Shown piece after piece: positions 5,387 through 13,571 of a stretch of 21,337 bases of DNA; within the stretch, counting starts at the first letter, position 1; each line of letters starts with the position of its first letter. The notes beneath the pieces were generated by a model that did no database searches, was not told the DNA's origin, and saw only the letters and a program-made list of their open reading frames with translations. A program made the translations under genes and the position numbers. Origin of the DNA: a virus; the IMG/VR virus record IMGVR_UViG_3300013109_000151, positions 1-21,337 of that record; one strand, 5' to 3'.

Positions 5387-7605
5387 ATTGTTGAGTCGTT
5401 TTCGCTAACGCTTACAGCATTTTGAACATCATTAATCTCTGATACCGAAACTTCAAACCTTTGAGATTCTAAAGCATTTATTAAGGCTTCCTGTTGATTA
5501 ACTTGATTATCTACATTACTTGTATCTACCTGTTGAGGTGTATTTGGTATTGTAGGAGTTGAAACGTTTGGAGTAGAACCTCCACCAGAGCCACCAGAAA
5601 CATCTGTGCTTTTTATTTTTGCTATTTGTGCTGCTCCTAACCCACCAACAACAGCAGCTTGAGGTATCGCTAAAGCTCCACCTGTCGCTAGTGTTTTGGT
5701 AACCGCTTGAGCTGTGTTTATCCCTGCTGCTGCTATAGCTAGAAATTTACCCGCTTTAGTTTCTTCTCCTACAATTTTACCAGCTAATTCAACTGCTGAT
5801 TTAGTAAGGTTTAAACCATCTTGTAGTCTTTGTTTTCTTATGCTTTCACGTTTCTTTTCCTCTTCTGATATTTGTTTAGTCTCCTTTTCTCTTAGTTTAT
5901 CAAATTCTGCATCTGCTTTTTCTTGTATCTCTATTTGCCTAGCTAATGATTGTTCTTTTAACAGTTGTCTTTCAACCTCTGTTAACTCTTCATTCATTAA
6001 AAGCTGTTCTAACTTAAATTTTTCTACTTCTATTTCAGCGTTAGCTCTTTCTTGAATTCCTTCAATATCTTTTAATCCTTGTTCTTCTCTGAATAAAGCT
6101 AGGTTAAATTCTGCTTGTTGTTGTGCTTTTAAATCTGCTTGTACTTTATTGTTTGCTGTTGTTATTTCTGTTTGAATCCTTCTATTTGCGTCAGCTCTTT
6201 GCTTTTGAACTCTAATTAAATCAGCTTGTAATTGAGCCTCTTCTCTTAAATCGTCTTTAGTAGAATTAGATAGAGAGTTTTCTTCTTGTTTAGCTTTTAG
6301 TCTTTCTGTTGCTAACTCTTCTTCTTTCTTAAATAACTGATCGTTTAAAGTTTGTGCTTCTCTTAAAAAAGCTAATCTTTCTGCATCTGTGTTGTTTTCC
6401 TCATCTTTAGCTTTTAACCTTAATTCTGCTACTTGTGTTTCTAATTTAGCACGTTCAACTAATTGATCTCTTTCTGCTTTGTCTAGTTTAGCCTGTCTAT
6501 CACTTAAACTGTTTGCTGTTTCTAGTCTTTTTTCTGCTTCTTCTTGAACTTTTTTATACCCTTCTTGAATTTTACCTAAAGCATCATCAACACCTGTAGT
6601 AGCTTTTACCGTATTATTAGCAAAGTCTACCATGTTTTTTGTTATATCTGTCGTTGCTGTGTCAATGTCTTTTTGAACTTGTTCAACATCAATTTCTTTT
6701 CCTATTATTGGAACATCAGCTAAAGCTAGTTTGATTTTACCAGCCATAATTTTAAAGGTGTTAGCTATAATGTCTTTTCCATTACCCAACAAATCAACAA
6801 AACCAGTAAAACGGTTTATTAAGTTTTCCTTTATTAAAGAACTAAAATTTATCAAAGCTTCTCTAGGGTTGTCAAATGCTGTGACTATTTCTTTACCTAA
6901 ATCACTTATTGTATCTGTAAGAATACCCCAAATAGCAGCTAATTGATTAGATATTTTGTTTAATCTGTTTTGACCTTCTTCATTATCTCTGAAATATTGA
7001 GTTAAAGCACCAACAGCCAAACCAATAGCAGCTAAAACAGCACCTAAAGGAGTAGCAATGAAAGCAATAGCAGCTCTAGTAGCTTGTACAATCCTTTGTG
7101 TAAAACCTCCTAAAGCTGGACTAATAGCCGATAAATTACCTGTTGCACCTTCTATAGCTTGTGAATATGATCCAACTGAACGCCTAAAGTCTCCGCCTTG
7201 TTCTTCTGCTGCTTTTATTTGTTTGTTTAAACCAGCAATGTTTTTATTTGCTTGGTTAAAAGCTTCTGATCCTACTTTTAAATCTCTGTTTCTTTGTTCA
7301 GTTAACTTAGCTAGTGAATTTCTAAGGTCTGTTAAAGAACCTTTTTGAGCTTGTGCTGTGTTTATCTCTCTTTTTCTCTGAACGTTTAACTTTTGTAATT
7401 CAGATTTGTTTAACGCTATTAATTCAGCATTATCTCTATATTGTTGGCTATTCTGTTTACCTTGTTTGGCTAAACGTTTATTTTCAGCCTCTAAATCTTT
7501 AGTTGCTTTTGTTGTTCCCTCTATCGCTTTAGTTAGATCTGTTACATTTTGTCTAGCAGCGTTAGAATCAACCTCAATCCTTAATATTTCTGTTTGTGTA
7601 GCCAT
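5383..7605 (-). CDS. Tail tape measure protein
   Basis: At 740 residues this is a typical tape measure protein: a long, mostly helical chain that sets tail length and is later ejected with the DNA. Residues 20-135 are a charged coiled coil beginning after 'MATQTEILRIEVDSNAA'. A hydrophobic membrane-like segment lies at about 177-204 (AAIAFIATPLGAVLAAIGLA). Residues of about 345-610 are dense K/E/Q/R coiled coil. A glycine- and alanine-rich region with 'GKFLAIAAAGINTAQAVTK' and 'GGALAIPQAAVVGGLGAAQ' follows, a common conserved part near tape measure C-termini, then a P/T/S-rich end. With the known scaling of about 0.15 nm per residue it would specify a tail of roughly 110 nm. No lysozyme or peptidase domain is evident. 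Confidence 0.9.
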   Translation of the reverse strand: MATQTEILRIEVDSNAARQNVTDLTKAIEGTTKATKDLEAENKRLAKQGKQNSQQYRDNAELIALNKSELQKLNVQRKREINTAQAQKGSLTDLRNSLAKLTEQRNRDLKVGSEAFNQANKNIAGLNKQIKAAEEQGGDFRRSVGSYSQAIEGATGNLSAISPALGGFTQRIVQATRAAIAFIATPLGAVLAAIGLAVGALTQYFRDNEEGQNRLNKISNQLAAIWGILTDTISDLGKEIVTAFDNPREALINFSSLIKENLINRFTGFVDLLGNGKDIIANTFKIMAGKIKLALADVPIIGKEIDVEQVQKDIDTATTDITKNMVDFANNTVKATTGVDDALGKIQEGYKKVQEEAEKRLETANSLSDRQAKLDKAERDQLVERAKLETQVAELRLKAKDEENNTDAERLAFLREAQTLNDQLFKKEEELATERLKAKQEENSLSNSTKDDLREEAQLQADLIRVQKQRADANRRIQTEITTANNKVQADLKAQQQAEFNLALFREEQGLKDIEGIQERANAEIEVEKFKLEQLLMNEELTEVERQLLKEQSLARQIEIQEKADAEFDKLREKETKQISEEEKKRESIRKQRLQDGLNLTKSAVELAGKIVGEETKAGKFLAIAAAGINTAQAVTKTLATGGALAIPQAAVVGGLGAAQIAKIKSTDVSGGSGGGSTPNVSTPTIPNTPQQVDTSNVDNQVNQQEALINALESQRFEVSVSEINDVQNAVSVSENDSTI

Positions 7606-7623
7606 TACTTTTTATTATATTTG
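7593..7623 (+). promoter_or_regulatory. Bacteroidota-type promoter, antisense strand
   Basis: On the plus strand TTTG at 7593-7596 is followed after 19 bases by TATATTTG at 7616-7623. This fits the Bacteroidota housekeeping promoter (TTTG or TTG, about 19 bases, TAnnTTTG) at every consensus position. It points against the structural operon, and an intrinsic terminator on the same strand follows at 7672-7704, so it would drive only a short RNA. The -33 box lies inside the first codons of the tape measure gene. Confidence 0.5.
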
Positions 7624-7629
7624 TAATAG

Positions 7630-7704
7630 CTTTTCGTTTCGAGTTAGAAGAGTTGTTTTGTTTTCATATCTAAAGAGGGGTTTTTTGTTTCCCCTCTTTT
7701 TTTT
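7630..7704 (+). ncRNA. Candidate antisense small RNA over tape measure leader
   Basis: A transcript from the promoter at 7593-7623 would begin near 7630 and stop in the T run at 7697-7704, giving about 75 nt. It contains no ORF of note. It is complementary to almost the whole untranslated leader between the hub gene and the tape measure gene on the operon mRNA, so it could pair with that leader and affect tape measure translation or mRNA stability. The ends and the function are inferred from promoter and terminator signals only. Confidence 0.4.
7672..7704 (+). terminator. Intrinsic terminator, antisense to operon
   Basis: AAAGAGGGG (7672-7680) pairs with CCCCTCTTT (7691-7699) across a 10-base loop, and eight T residues (7697-7704) follow on the plus strand. 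On the minus strand, the coding strand here, the same hairpin comes right after the hub stop codon but is followed by only three U residues, so it would be a poor terminator there and perhaps an mRNA processing or stabilising hairpin. Confidence 0.7.
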
Positions 7705-9826
7705 ATATTTTAACTAAGTTACATTTTGTTGTACTTCCATCTCCTTTATATTGGCTTATCTCTTCTAAATAATAAAACCCACTATCTAAACTGAAATCTA
7801 AATAAATAGGTGTTAAAGGCTCGTAGTTTTGTAGGTCTAACTCGTTTAGGTTTAAATAAATAGGTAATGTGATAGGGTTGTTTAATATCCTACCAAATAG
7901 ATTAAAACTTCTTTCTATTAGTGTTTTCCCTATGTATAATTGGTTAGCTCTACCATACTCATAATTATCAAAAGATAAAGTAAAAAGATTTTTGTTAAGT
8001 TCGTCTGATAATATTTTGTTACCTGTTGCATCTGAAACCTTGCTAACATCTTGTTTAGCAAAATAAGCATAACCAATAATATTAACATTTGGAGTAGACC
8101 CTATATTTATAACAGAATAAGAATTACTAAAAGCTTCTACTTCTGAATCTGGAACAGCTATTAACTTCCTTGGTTTTAAGTCTTGGTCTTCACCTTGAAT
8201 GTTTAAAAAAGGGATATAAGGAAGGTAGAAATTCCAAACAGTACCATTTAAAGGAAATGTAAAAGAATCTTTTGTAGCTGCGAATTTACTTGTGAAAACG
8301 TCTCCTTCATCACTTAAATTATCATTATCAATAACTATTTTACCATCTCCTAAACCATCTTTAGCGACAGTTTTAAACTCTCTTAATTGCACATCGTTAT
8401 CATCTTCTTGATACCTTAAATAAGACGTTTTAAAGTAGTTTTGAACAGCTTTAGTGAAGTCTACATCTATATCTTTAGAATCGTCTATTTTATCGCTGTA
8501 ATCCTTGAATTTATTCTTATTTCTTTCTAAATCATTAAACTTATTAAGTGTTAAAACTCTTTTCTTAGAGTCATAAGTAGAAACAACACCCAAAGAAAAC
8601 ATTATATCTTTAACGAAATCACTTTGTTTAATCTTCGGTAAAGCTGAATTAATATCATAAGGTGCTACAGCTCCCGTTAGTTCATAACTAAAATAGGCAT
8701 TTCTTAATCCACCAGATGAGGTGTTTATAGATCTTGTTATAAAATAATTATCAGTACCGGGATTGTTTTCTTTTATAAAGAATTTAATTGTATCTCCTTG
8801 TTTTATTAAAGGAAAATCATTTTCATATTCCTCAAAAGTAACATAGTAATTACCACTAATTAAAACAGAACTTGTTATACTTAAAGCTGTGTTTATATCT
8901 GGTTGTGGTACTCCATTTTGAGTCCATTCTATTTTTAAATCAACATTATCATCAGTCAATAAACCGTGATAACCTAACAACCTAAAAGCTACATAGAAGT
9001 TATCTATATCATAATCGGCTGTAAAAACTCCTCCGTTCCATTGTGGATCATTATCACTTAAAGGAAAGTTAATTAACTCAAAGTTATTTTTATCTATTAA
9101 ATCTCCCTCATTAGGTGTAAATGTTTTATTTAGGTTAACTCTGTCAAAACTAGATAAGTTCTTACCTGCTGTTGTTATTGTACTTGTAAATAAAGGATCA
9201 TTAAATAAACTTCCTTTAGTTTTAATACCTACAGAATCAAAGATGTTTTTAAATATTGTATGATCGTAAACCCCTACTTCAAAATCATCTATACTAAAAG
9301 AATTGTTAACTCTATCACTATTACCACCATTATCAACAGGAAAGTAAAAATAACCTTCCGTGTTACCACTAGCCCCAATTATTGAAGATTCTTCAAAGTT
9401 ATGATTAAGGTGTCTTAAATCGTAAGTTGTGCTGTTTGGATTGCCTATCTGTTTTTCATAAGGCTCATTAATAAACCTGTCTTTAATAAGATCAAACCAA
9501 TCACTATTACCACCAAAAAACCTAATTTTAATCTCTTTTTTCGATTGATTTGTGCTTAAAACTTGGTAATAACCACTACTTAAAATAGCGTTATTCTGTC
9601 TTATTTCACCTTCAAACCTCCTAAAAGCTCCTATATTATCGTGATTAAGATTAGATAAATACCTAAATATTCTATTGTTTTTAGATGTTAAAGGAATGTT
9701 AAAACCTATTGATACATCACCAAACCTTAAATCAAACTGACCTATCTTAGAAACGGATTTACTAATAGCAAAAACCTCATCTTTAAATAAATCTATTTCT
9801 TCACCTTGTACAATTAACTGTATCAT
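7703..9826 (-). CDS. Large tail-tip/baseplate hub protein
   Basis: A 707-residue beta-rich protein. The first 110 residues, from 'MIQLIVQGEEIDLFKDEVFAI' (split here: MIQLIVQGEEIDL, then FKDEVFAI) through 'FGDVSIGFNIPLTSKNNRIF' to 'KEIKIRFFGGNSDWFDLIKD', match an N-terminal pattern common in Bacteroidota siphophage tail proteins encoded next to the tape measure gene. There they are thought to form the distal tail or hub complex. A variable beta-sandwich region follows (about 270-400). After that comes 'LPKIKQSDFVKDIMFSLGVV', a hub-like helix, and a C-terminal part with 'YYLEEISQYKGDGSTTKCNLVKI' that resembles the end of hub domains. It overlaps the preceding 850-residue gene by ATGA. It probably attaches the fibres and closes the tail tip. 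The assignment is by pattern and position. Confidence 0.6.
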   Translation of the reverse strand: MIQLIVQGEEIDLFKDEVFAISKSVSKIGQFDLRFGDVSIGFNIPLTSKNNRIFRYLSNLNHDNIGAFRRFEGEIRQNNAILSSGYYQVLSTNQSKKEIKIRFFGGNSDWFDLIKDRFINEPYEKQIGNPNSTTYDLRHLNHNFEESSIIGASGNTEGYFYFPVDNGGNSDRVNNSFSIDDFEVGVYDHTIFKNIFDSVGIKTKGSLFNDPLFTSTITTAGKNLSSFDRVNLNKTFTPNEGDLIDKNNFELINFPLSDNDPQWNGGVFTADYDIDNFYVAFRLLGYHGLLTDDNVDLKIEWTQNGVPQPDINTALSITSSVLISGNYYVTFEEYENDFPLIKQGDTIKFFIKENNPGTDNYFITRSINTSSGGLRNAYFSYELTGAVAPYDINSALPKIKQSDFVKDIMFSLGVVSTYDSKKRVLTLNKFNDLERNKNKFKDYSDKIDDSKDIDVDFTKAVQNYFKTSYLRYQEDDNDVQLREFKTVAKDGLGDGKIVIDNDNLSDEGDVFTSKFAATKDSFTFPLNGTVWNFYLPYIPFLNIQGEDQDLKPRKLIAVPDSEVEAFSNSYSVINIGSTPNVNIIGYAYFAKQDVSKVSDATGNKILSDELNKNLFTLSFDNYEYGRANQLYIGKTLIERSFNLFGRILNNPITLPIYLNLNELDLQNYEPLTPIYLDFSLDSGFYYLEEISQYKGDGSTTKCNLVKI

Positions 9827-12375
9827 TGTTGTTGAATTATTGTATCTGGTAGATTAATTTCAAAACTAATATCTCTTGTTTTATCTCCTTCGTCATTAAT
9901 AACAAATTTACCTTGGTTAATTGTTACCGTTTGCCATTTACCGCTATCCATTAACAACTGAACTTTAACCGATCTTCTGATTTGTTGTAAAACCTCTTGT
10001 TCATTCTTAGTTAACAATTGTGAACGAACTAAAATAGATCTATTAGAGTTTGTTTTAATATTGTCGTTTTGGGTGTCACTATTAATAAAAGTATTATCCC
10101 AATTGCTTGTTATATCTCTTTTAATATTGATCTTTTGAGTTACATTTTCAGAATAAACAGCTTTACCATCAAAGTACCAAGATTCAAAACCTCCTAAATC
10201 ATTCAACCATCTTAAAGTAACCCCATAAGGAGAACACGAGCATTTATTATTAACCTTTTTAGATTCGCTGATAAATTCAATTGGACCTTTAAAAGTTATA
10301 TCATCCATGCGTAAAATGTAACCAGTGCCACTATCAATATCAAAATTTAACTCTTCATAGAATGTAAACTGTAGTGAATCTGTTGTTTTAGCTTCAAAAG
10401 TTAAAGAAACAGGATACCAATCTTCAAACGTTGGATCTGTTGTAGAATATAAATTTTCTGGATTTAAAAAGAATGGTGAAATAGTACATTCTTCATAAGT
10501 GTAACCGTTTGGAAGGAAATAGAAATAACCGTTGTAAATATGTCTAGGGTCTGGATCTGTATCTTTCATGCAAACATAAGCTAACAACTCATAAGTTCGA
10601 CCTTCAACAACATTTATAGAGCTGTCATTTTCAAAGATAGTATAAACCTTATTAGGCTGATCCATTGATGACTTTCCGCAACTTATAGTCCCCCCCGTTG
10701 ATCCTGTTCTGGAAGTGTTTTGATAAGTAAAACTGGAGCATATCTCATTAGGCGTGGAGTTAAAAATAGTTATACCATCAACATCGAACCCTATTGTACC
10801 CCCCTCAAAAGTACCGTTATTTGCATCTATAAAAGTATTTCCGGGTATAATTATAAACTGAATATTAGCATAAGACCAATCACACTCACTAATATTATTA
10901 GAGTCTAATTCACTTTTTATGTTAGGATCTACAGTATAAACACCATCACTCAAATAATCTATCTTATAATTGTATGATAGAACGTTATTATCTTGTGAAT
11001 CAAACAACTCTAGACTAACAAAAACATTGTCTGAATCTTCTGACAAAGAGAATGTACTATTAGGTATTATTGAATTAAGGTAAAAAGGTTTATCATAAAA
11101 ATAACTTAACTCGTTAAAGTGAGTTAATATCTTTGGTGTTAAAGTATCTTCAATGTTTAAAACATAATCGCCAAAATTACCGCCTAAATTATCTTGAAAC
11201 TGTTTGCATCCATAAACAGCATAATTAAAGGCTAAACAAAGGTTTTCAGACGTTCCATTATAAATAGAAGTAAAACTATTTAGCTGAATGTTTACTGTTT
11301 CGCTTAAACCAACAGTACCAAAAGCAACTCCTACCCCTGTTACATCGTTGTTAGGTGTTACGTTTATTAGGTAAATACCACTAGAAGAAATAGAGGTTGA
11401 ACCTAAAAGATTTCCGTTAGTATCATAAATACCAAAACCACAATTATTAAAAGAACCTGATAAACTTACATCAATACTAAATTGATATGTGTTGTTATTT
11501 ACTAAAGATATGTTTTGATATAATATCTCGGAATAAAACGGTCTAACATTACCAGATTGAGTAATAGAGGTTGTCACATTACCAACACCCGCAACCCATA
11601 CTTGATCAAAAGAAGATGGTATAGATTGCGTTAACCAATCATCTAAACCATTTGAAAAGCCATCATCTTCATAACCCTCAAAAGGAACACAGTTATCATA
11701 TTCATCATCTTCAAAATCAGAAGTATAATTAACTATTTTGCTACCCTCAACCCTATCATAACTTTCCGCTAATTGTAAATGAAAAGAAGTCCATCCTAAA
11801 TGCCTGTTTTCATCTGTGTAATCAAAATCAGCGTTTACATCTGGTTTAATAAATGATTTAACATCTACATAACCAATATTATTAACTCCATCATCAGTAA
11901 AATCTATTTCAATAGTTCCAACCTCTATAAGTGGCTTTGAATCATCTGTGTTATATGGGTGACCTTCTCTAGCCCCTACAAAAACTTTAGCTAAACCTAA
12001 ATAGTTCCTATAAAACTTTATAGCTGTTCCTGTTGTTGAAGTAACACCTGTAGAAATAGCAACATCTAAAACAATATCTAAACCGTCTATTGATTTTATT
12101 TGAAAATTACCACCATCTAAATCTTCTATACCAGTTCCATCTATAGTAGCAAAATCTAAAACTTGAAACTCATCATTAACAGACAAACTAACTACAGTAC
12201 CTTGTAACCCTGAGTTATAAGTTACATTTGTTATTGTAAATGTGGTGTCAATTTTATTTATAGGGAAAAGATCACTATCTAATTCATATCTAAGCGGTAA
12301 TTCTGAACTGTTCCACTTGCTTAAGAATCCGTTTGATAGTGTTTTTTCTGGGCGTGTTACGACTGAAATAGGCAT
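9823..12375 (-). CDS. Large tail protein with CBM-like domains
   Basis: This is the largest gene of the window (850 residues). The conserved-looking ends are an N-terminal domain of about 220 residues ('RPEKTLSNGFLSKWNSSELP', later 'RHLGWTSFHLQLAESYD') and a C-terminal domain of about 130 residues ('GVTLRWLNDLGGFESWYFDG', 'IRRSVKVQLLMDSGKWQTV'). Both occur in Bacteroidota phage tail proteins. Between them are at least two beta-sandwich regions like carbohydrate-binding modules: about 235-385 (FEGYEDDGFSNGLDDW and 'NNNTYQFSIDVSLSG') and about 525-715 ('VVEGRTYELLAYVCMKD' and 'RMDDITFKGP'). These suggest sugar binding at the tail tip, so the protein may be both a baseplate part and a host-range determinant. 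It starts after a short gap from the gp10-like gene. Confidence 0.55.
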   Translation of the reverse strand: MPISVVTRPEKTLSNGFLSKWNSSELPLRYELDSDLFPINKIDTTFTITNVTYNSGLQGTVVSLSVNDEFQVLDFATIDGTGIEDLDGGNFQIKSIDGLDIVLDVAISTGVTSTTGTAIKFYRNYLGLAKVFVGAREGHPYNTDDSKPLIEVGTIEIDFTDDGVNNIGYVDVKSFIKPDVNADFDYTDENRHLGWTSFHLQLAESYDRVEGSKIVNYTSDFEDDEYDNCVPFEGYEDDGFSNGLDDWLTQSIPSSFDQVWVAGVGNVTTSITQSGNVRPFYSEILYQNISLVNNNTYQFSIDVSLSGSFNNCGFGIYDTNGNLLGSTSISSSGIYLINVTPNNDVTGVGVAFGTVGLSETVNIQLNSFTSIYNGTSENLCLAFNYAVYGCKQFQDNLGGNFGDYVLNIEDTLTPKILTHFNELSYFYDKPFYLNSIIPNSTFSLSEDSDNVFVSLELFDSQDNNVLSYNYKIDYLSDGVYTVDPNIKSELDSNNISECDWSYANIQFIIIPGNTFIDANNGTFEGGTIGFDVDGITIFNSTPNEICSSFTYQNTSRTGSTGGTISCGKSSMDQPNKVYTIFENDSSINVVEGRTYELLAYVCMKDTDPDPRHIYNGYFYFLPNGYTYEECTISPFFLNPENLYSTTDPTFEDWYPVSLTFEAKTTDSLQFTFYEELNFDIDSGTGYILRMDDITFKGPIEFISESKKVNNKCSCSPYGVTLRWLNDLGGFESWYFDGKAVYSENVTQKINIKRDITSNWDNTFINSDTQNDNIKTNSNRSILVRSQLLTKNEQEVLQQIRRSVKVQLLMDSGKWQTVTINQGKFVINDEGDKTRDISFEINLPDTIIQQQ

Positions 12376-12388
12376 AACACAAATATAA

Positions 12389-12829
12389 TCATTTATTATC
12401 TTTGAAAGTTTTGAAGCTAGTTCTTATGTTATTCAGTATGCTTTCTCCTACTGCTTCTTTGGTATTCTTTATTATCTCGTCACTAGGAATAGATAAAAGT
12501 CCCTTTGTGCCTTCGTAACCGTTTTTATTAATGTTTGTGTAAACAGCCCAAGGATTAAGGTTTAAACCCCTATCTAGTACCCATTGTTCTATCTGTTCAA
12601 AAAATCCATTACCTCCACTCCCTCCTTCTGGTGTTGGTTTCCTTCCATCTTCTAAAGCTGTAATGTGTTCGTCACCTGTAAATATTAAAGTATTAGTGTC
12701 TTTTACGGTGTACTTAATAGATTGAGCAGTTTGACCGCTTACTACCCTGTTATTATCTTGTAGTGATTTTCGGTATAATTGGACTCCCTGCTCTCCCTGT
12801 TTGGTTAATATGTCTTCTAATCGTTGCAA
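12389..12829 (-). CDS. gp10-like tail completion / neck protein
   Basis: The 146-residue protein resembles HK97 gp10-type tail-completion proteins. It has an N-terminal helix 'LEDILTKQGEQGVQLYRKSL', then 'SGQTAQSIKYTV' (strand after the S-G-x-T/L-x-x-S turn), 'DEHITALEDGRKPTPEGGSGG' (split as DEHITALEDGRKP and TPEGGSGG), 'FFEQIEQWVLDRGL' and a final helix. The 'A-L-E-D-G-(R/T)-x-P' strand-turn is the best marker. There is no ATG in frame: the only usable start is TTG at 12829, four codons after an in-frame stop and within the end of the preceding gene. Low-level, coupled translation is therefore likely. It would join the tail to the head-neck with its neighbour. Confidence 0.55.
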   Translation of the reverse strand: MQRLEDILTKQGEQGVQLYRKSLQDNNRVVSGQTAQSIKYTVKDTNTLIFTGDEHITALEDGRKPTPEGGSGGNGFFEQIEQWVLDRGLNLNPWAVYTNINKNGYEGTKGLLSIPSDEIIKNTKEAVGESILNNIRTSFKTFKDNK

Positions 12830-13299
12830 TCTATTATTTCAGTTTGTGTATTACAGAATATATCACAATAAGTGTTTTGATCTCCAATACTTAAATTAAT
12901 AGTTAACCCTTTGCCTAAACCAATATAAGAACCATCTCTAAAAAATTCAGACATAGTAAAACCGTTAACAGTTACATCAACATTTCTTTTAACGAACCAT
13001 AAAAAATCTTTAGCTAATTTATCAGCTTGTATTTCTGCTTTTTGTTTCTGTTCTGCTGATGGGTCTCTTTCTACATTAGCAACAAACACAAAAGAAGCAT
13101 CATAAGTAATTAAGTTTCTTTGAGCATCGTTTAAATCTCCTGTTTCAGATAGACTAACTAAACCAACAAAAGGCGGTTTATTCTTTGAAGCCCACTTTTG
13201 TAGCCTTGTAGGTGTTTCTTTTACATAATCAATATGTAATTGTTTAGCTGAAACTTCAAACAGCTTTAAAATATACTCTAATGATGTTAAATTACTCAT
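12817..13299 (-). CDS. Tail terminator-like protein
   Basis: This 160-residue alpha/beta protein starts on the stop codon of the frameshifted chaperone reading frame (TAATG). Features are an N-terminal helix (YILKLFEVSAKQLHIDYV), 'KPPFVGLVSLSETGDLND', the strand 'ITYDASFVFVANVERDPSAE', a long helix 'AEIQADKLAKDFLWFVKRN', and the strands 'MSEFFRDGSYIGLGKGLTINL' (given in part: FFRDGSYIGLG). A beta sheet packed against a long helix with this length fits tail terminator proteins (lambda gpU-like), which cap the tube and join it to the connector. The gp10-like neighbour supports a neck role. The family match is by pattern, so alternatives such as another neck protein remain. Confidence 0.5.
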   Translation of the reverse strand: MSNLTSLEYILKLFEVSAKQLHIDYVKETPTRLQKWASKNKPPFVGLVSLSETGDLNDAQRNLITYDASFVFVANVERDPSAEQKQKAEIQADKLAKDFLWFVKRNVDVTVNGFTMSEFFRDGSYIGLGKGLTINLSIGDQNTYCDIFCNTQTEIIDCND

Positions 13300-13571
13300 T
13301 ATCTCTTAGTTTTTAGGCTTCTGTAGATGTCTTCACACCTATTAAGCTCACTCTTATATTCCTCCCACGCATAAACAAACCCGATACTAAATTCCATAAC
13401 CTTGAGGGAATTGATAATATTTCCTTCGGATAACGAATGTATGTTGCTAAAACTACCCCACTTGTTAGAAAGATCGTCATAACGTGCTTGATAATACGCG
13501 TCATCAGGCTTTTTATTAACCATGTTTTCTGCGTGTTCTCGCTCAATTCGTTCAATTTGCTCAAAAAAAAA
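13299..13571 (-). CDS. Tail chaperone, -1 frame extension
   Basis: This reading frame has no ATG near its start; it is reached by slipping back one base in the nine-T run that ends the shared part of the upstream frame. It adds about 88 residues: 'FEQIERIEREHAENMVNKK', 'YYQARYDDLSNKWGSF', 'GNIINSLKVMEFSIGFVYAW' and a charged tail. The product would be a fusion of about 266 residues, the analogue of lambda gpGT. The part with 'N-K-W-G' and 'V-M-E-F-x-x-x-F-V' resembles ends of other Bacteroidota phage chaperone-type proteins. Its stop codon overlaps the next start as TAATG, the same coupling used elsewhere in this operon, which supports this frame as genuinely translated. A simple indel or homopolymer sequencing error is the main alternative. 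Confidence 0.6.
   Translation of the reverse strand, partial: FFFEQIERIEREHAENMVNKKPDDAYYQARYDDLSNKWGSFSNIHSLSEGNIINSLKVMEFSIGFVYAWEEYKSELNRCEDIYRSLKTKR

Noticed and set aside
5714-6055. Plus-strand open frame of 113 codons inside the tape measure gene
   Set aside because: It is the antisense of a coiled-coil-coding region. The serine-, leucine- and cysteine-rich composition is what K/E-rich coiled coils give in reverse, and no promoter or terminator fits.
7058-7717. Plus-strand open frames of 96 and 103 codons across the start of the tape measure gene
   Set aside because: They are shadows of the tape measure coding strand. The 103-codon frame runs through the plus-strand promoter and terminator, which would truncate its mRNA.
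10720-10908. Plus-strand open frame of 62 codons inside the 850-residue tail gene
   Set aside because: It is a chance frame within a long minus-strand gene, without signals of its own.
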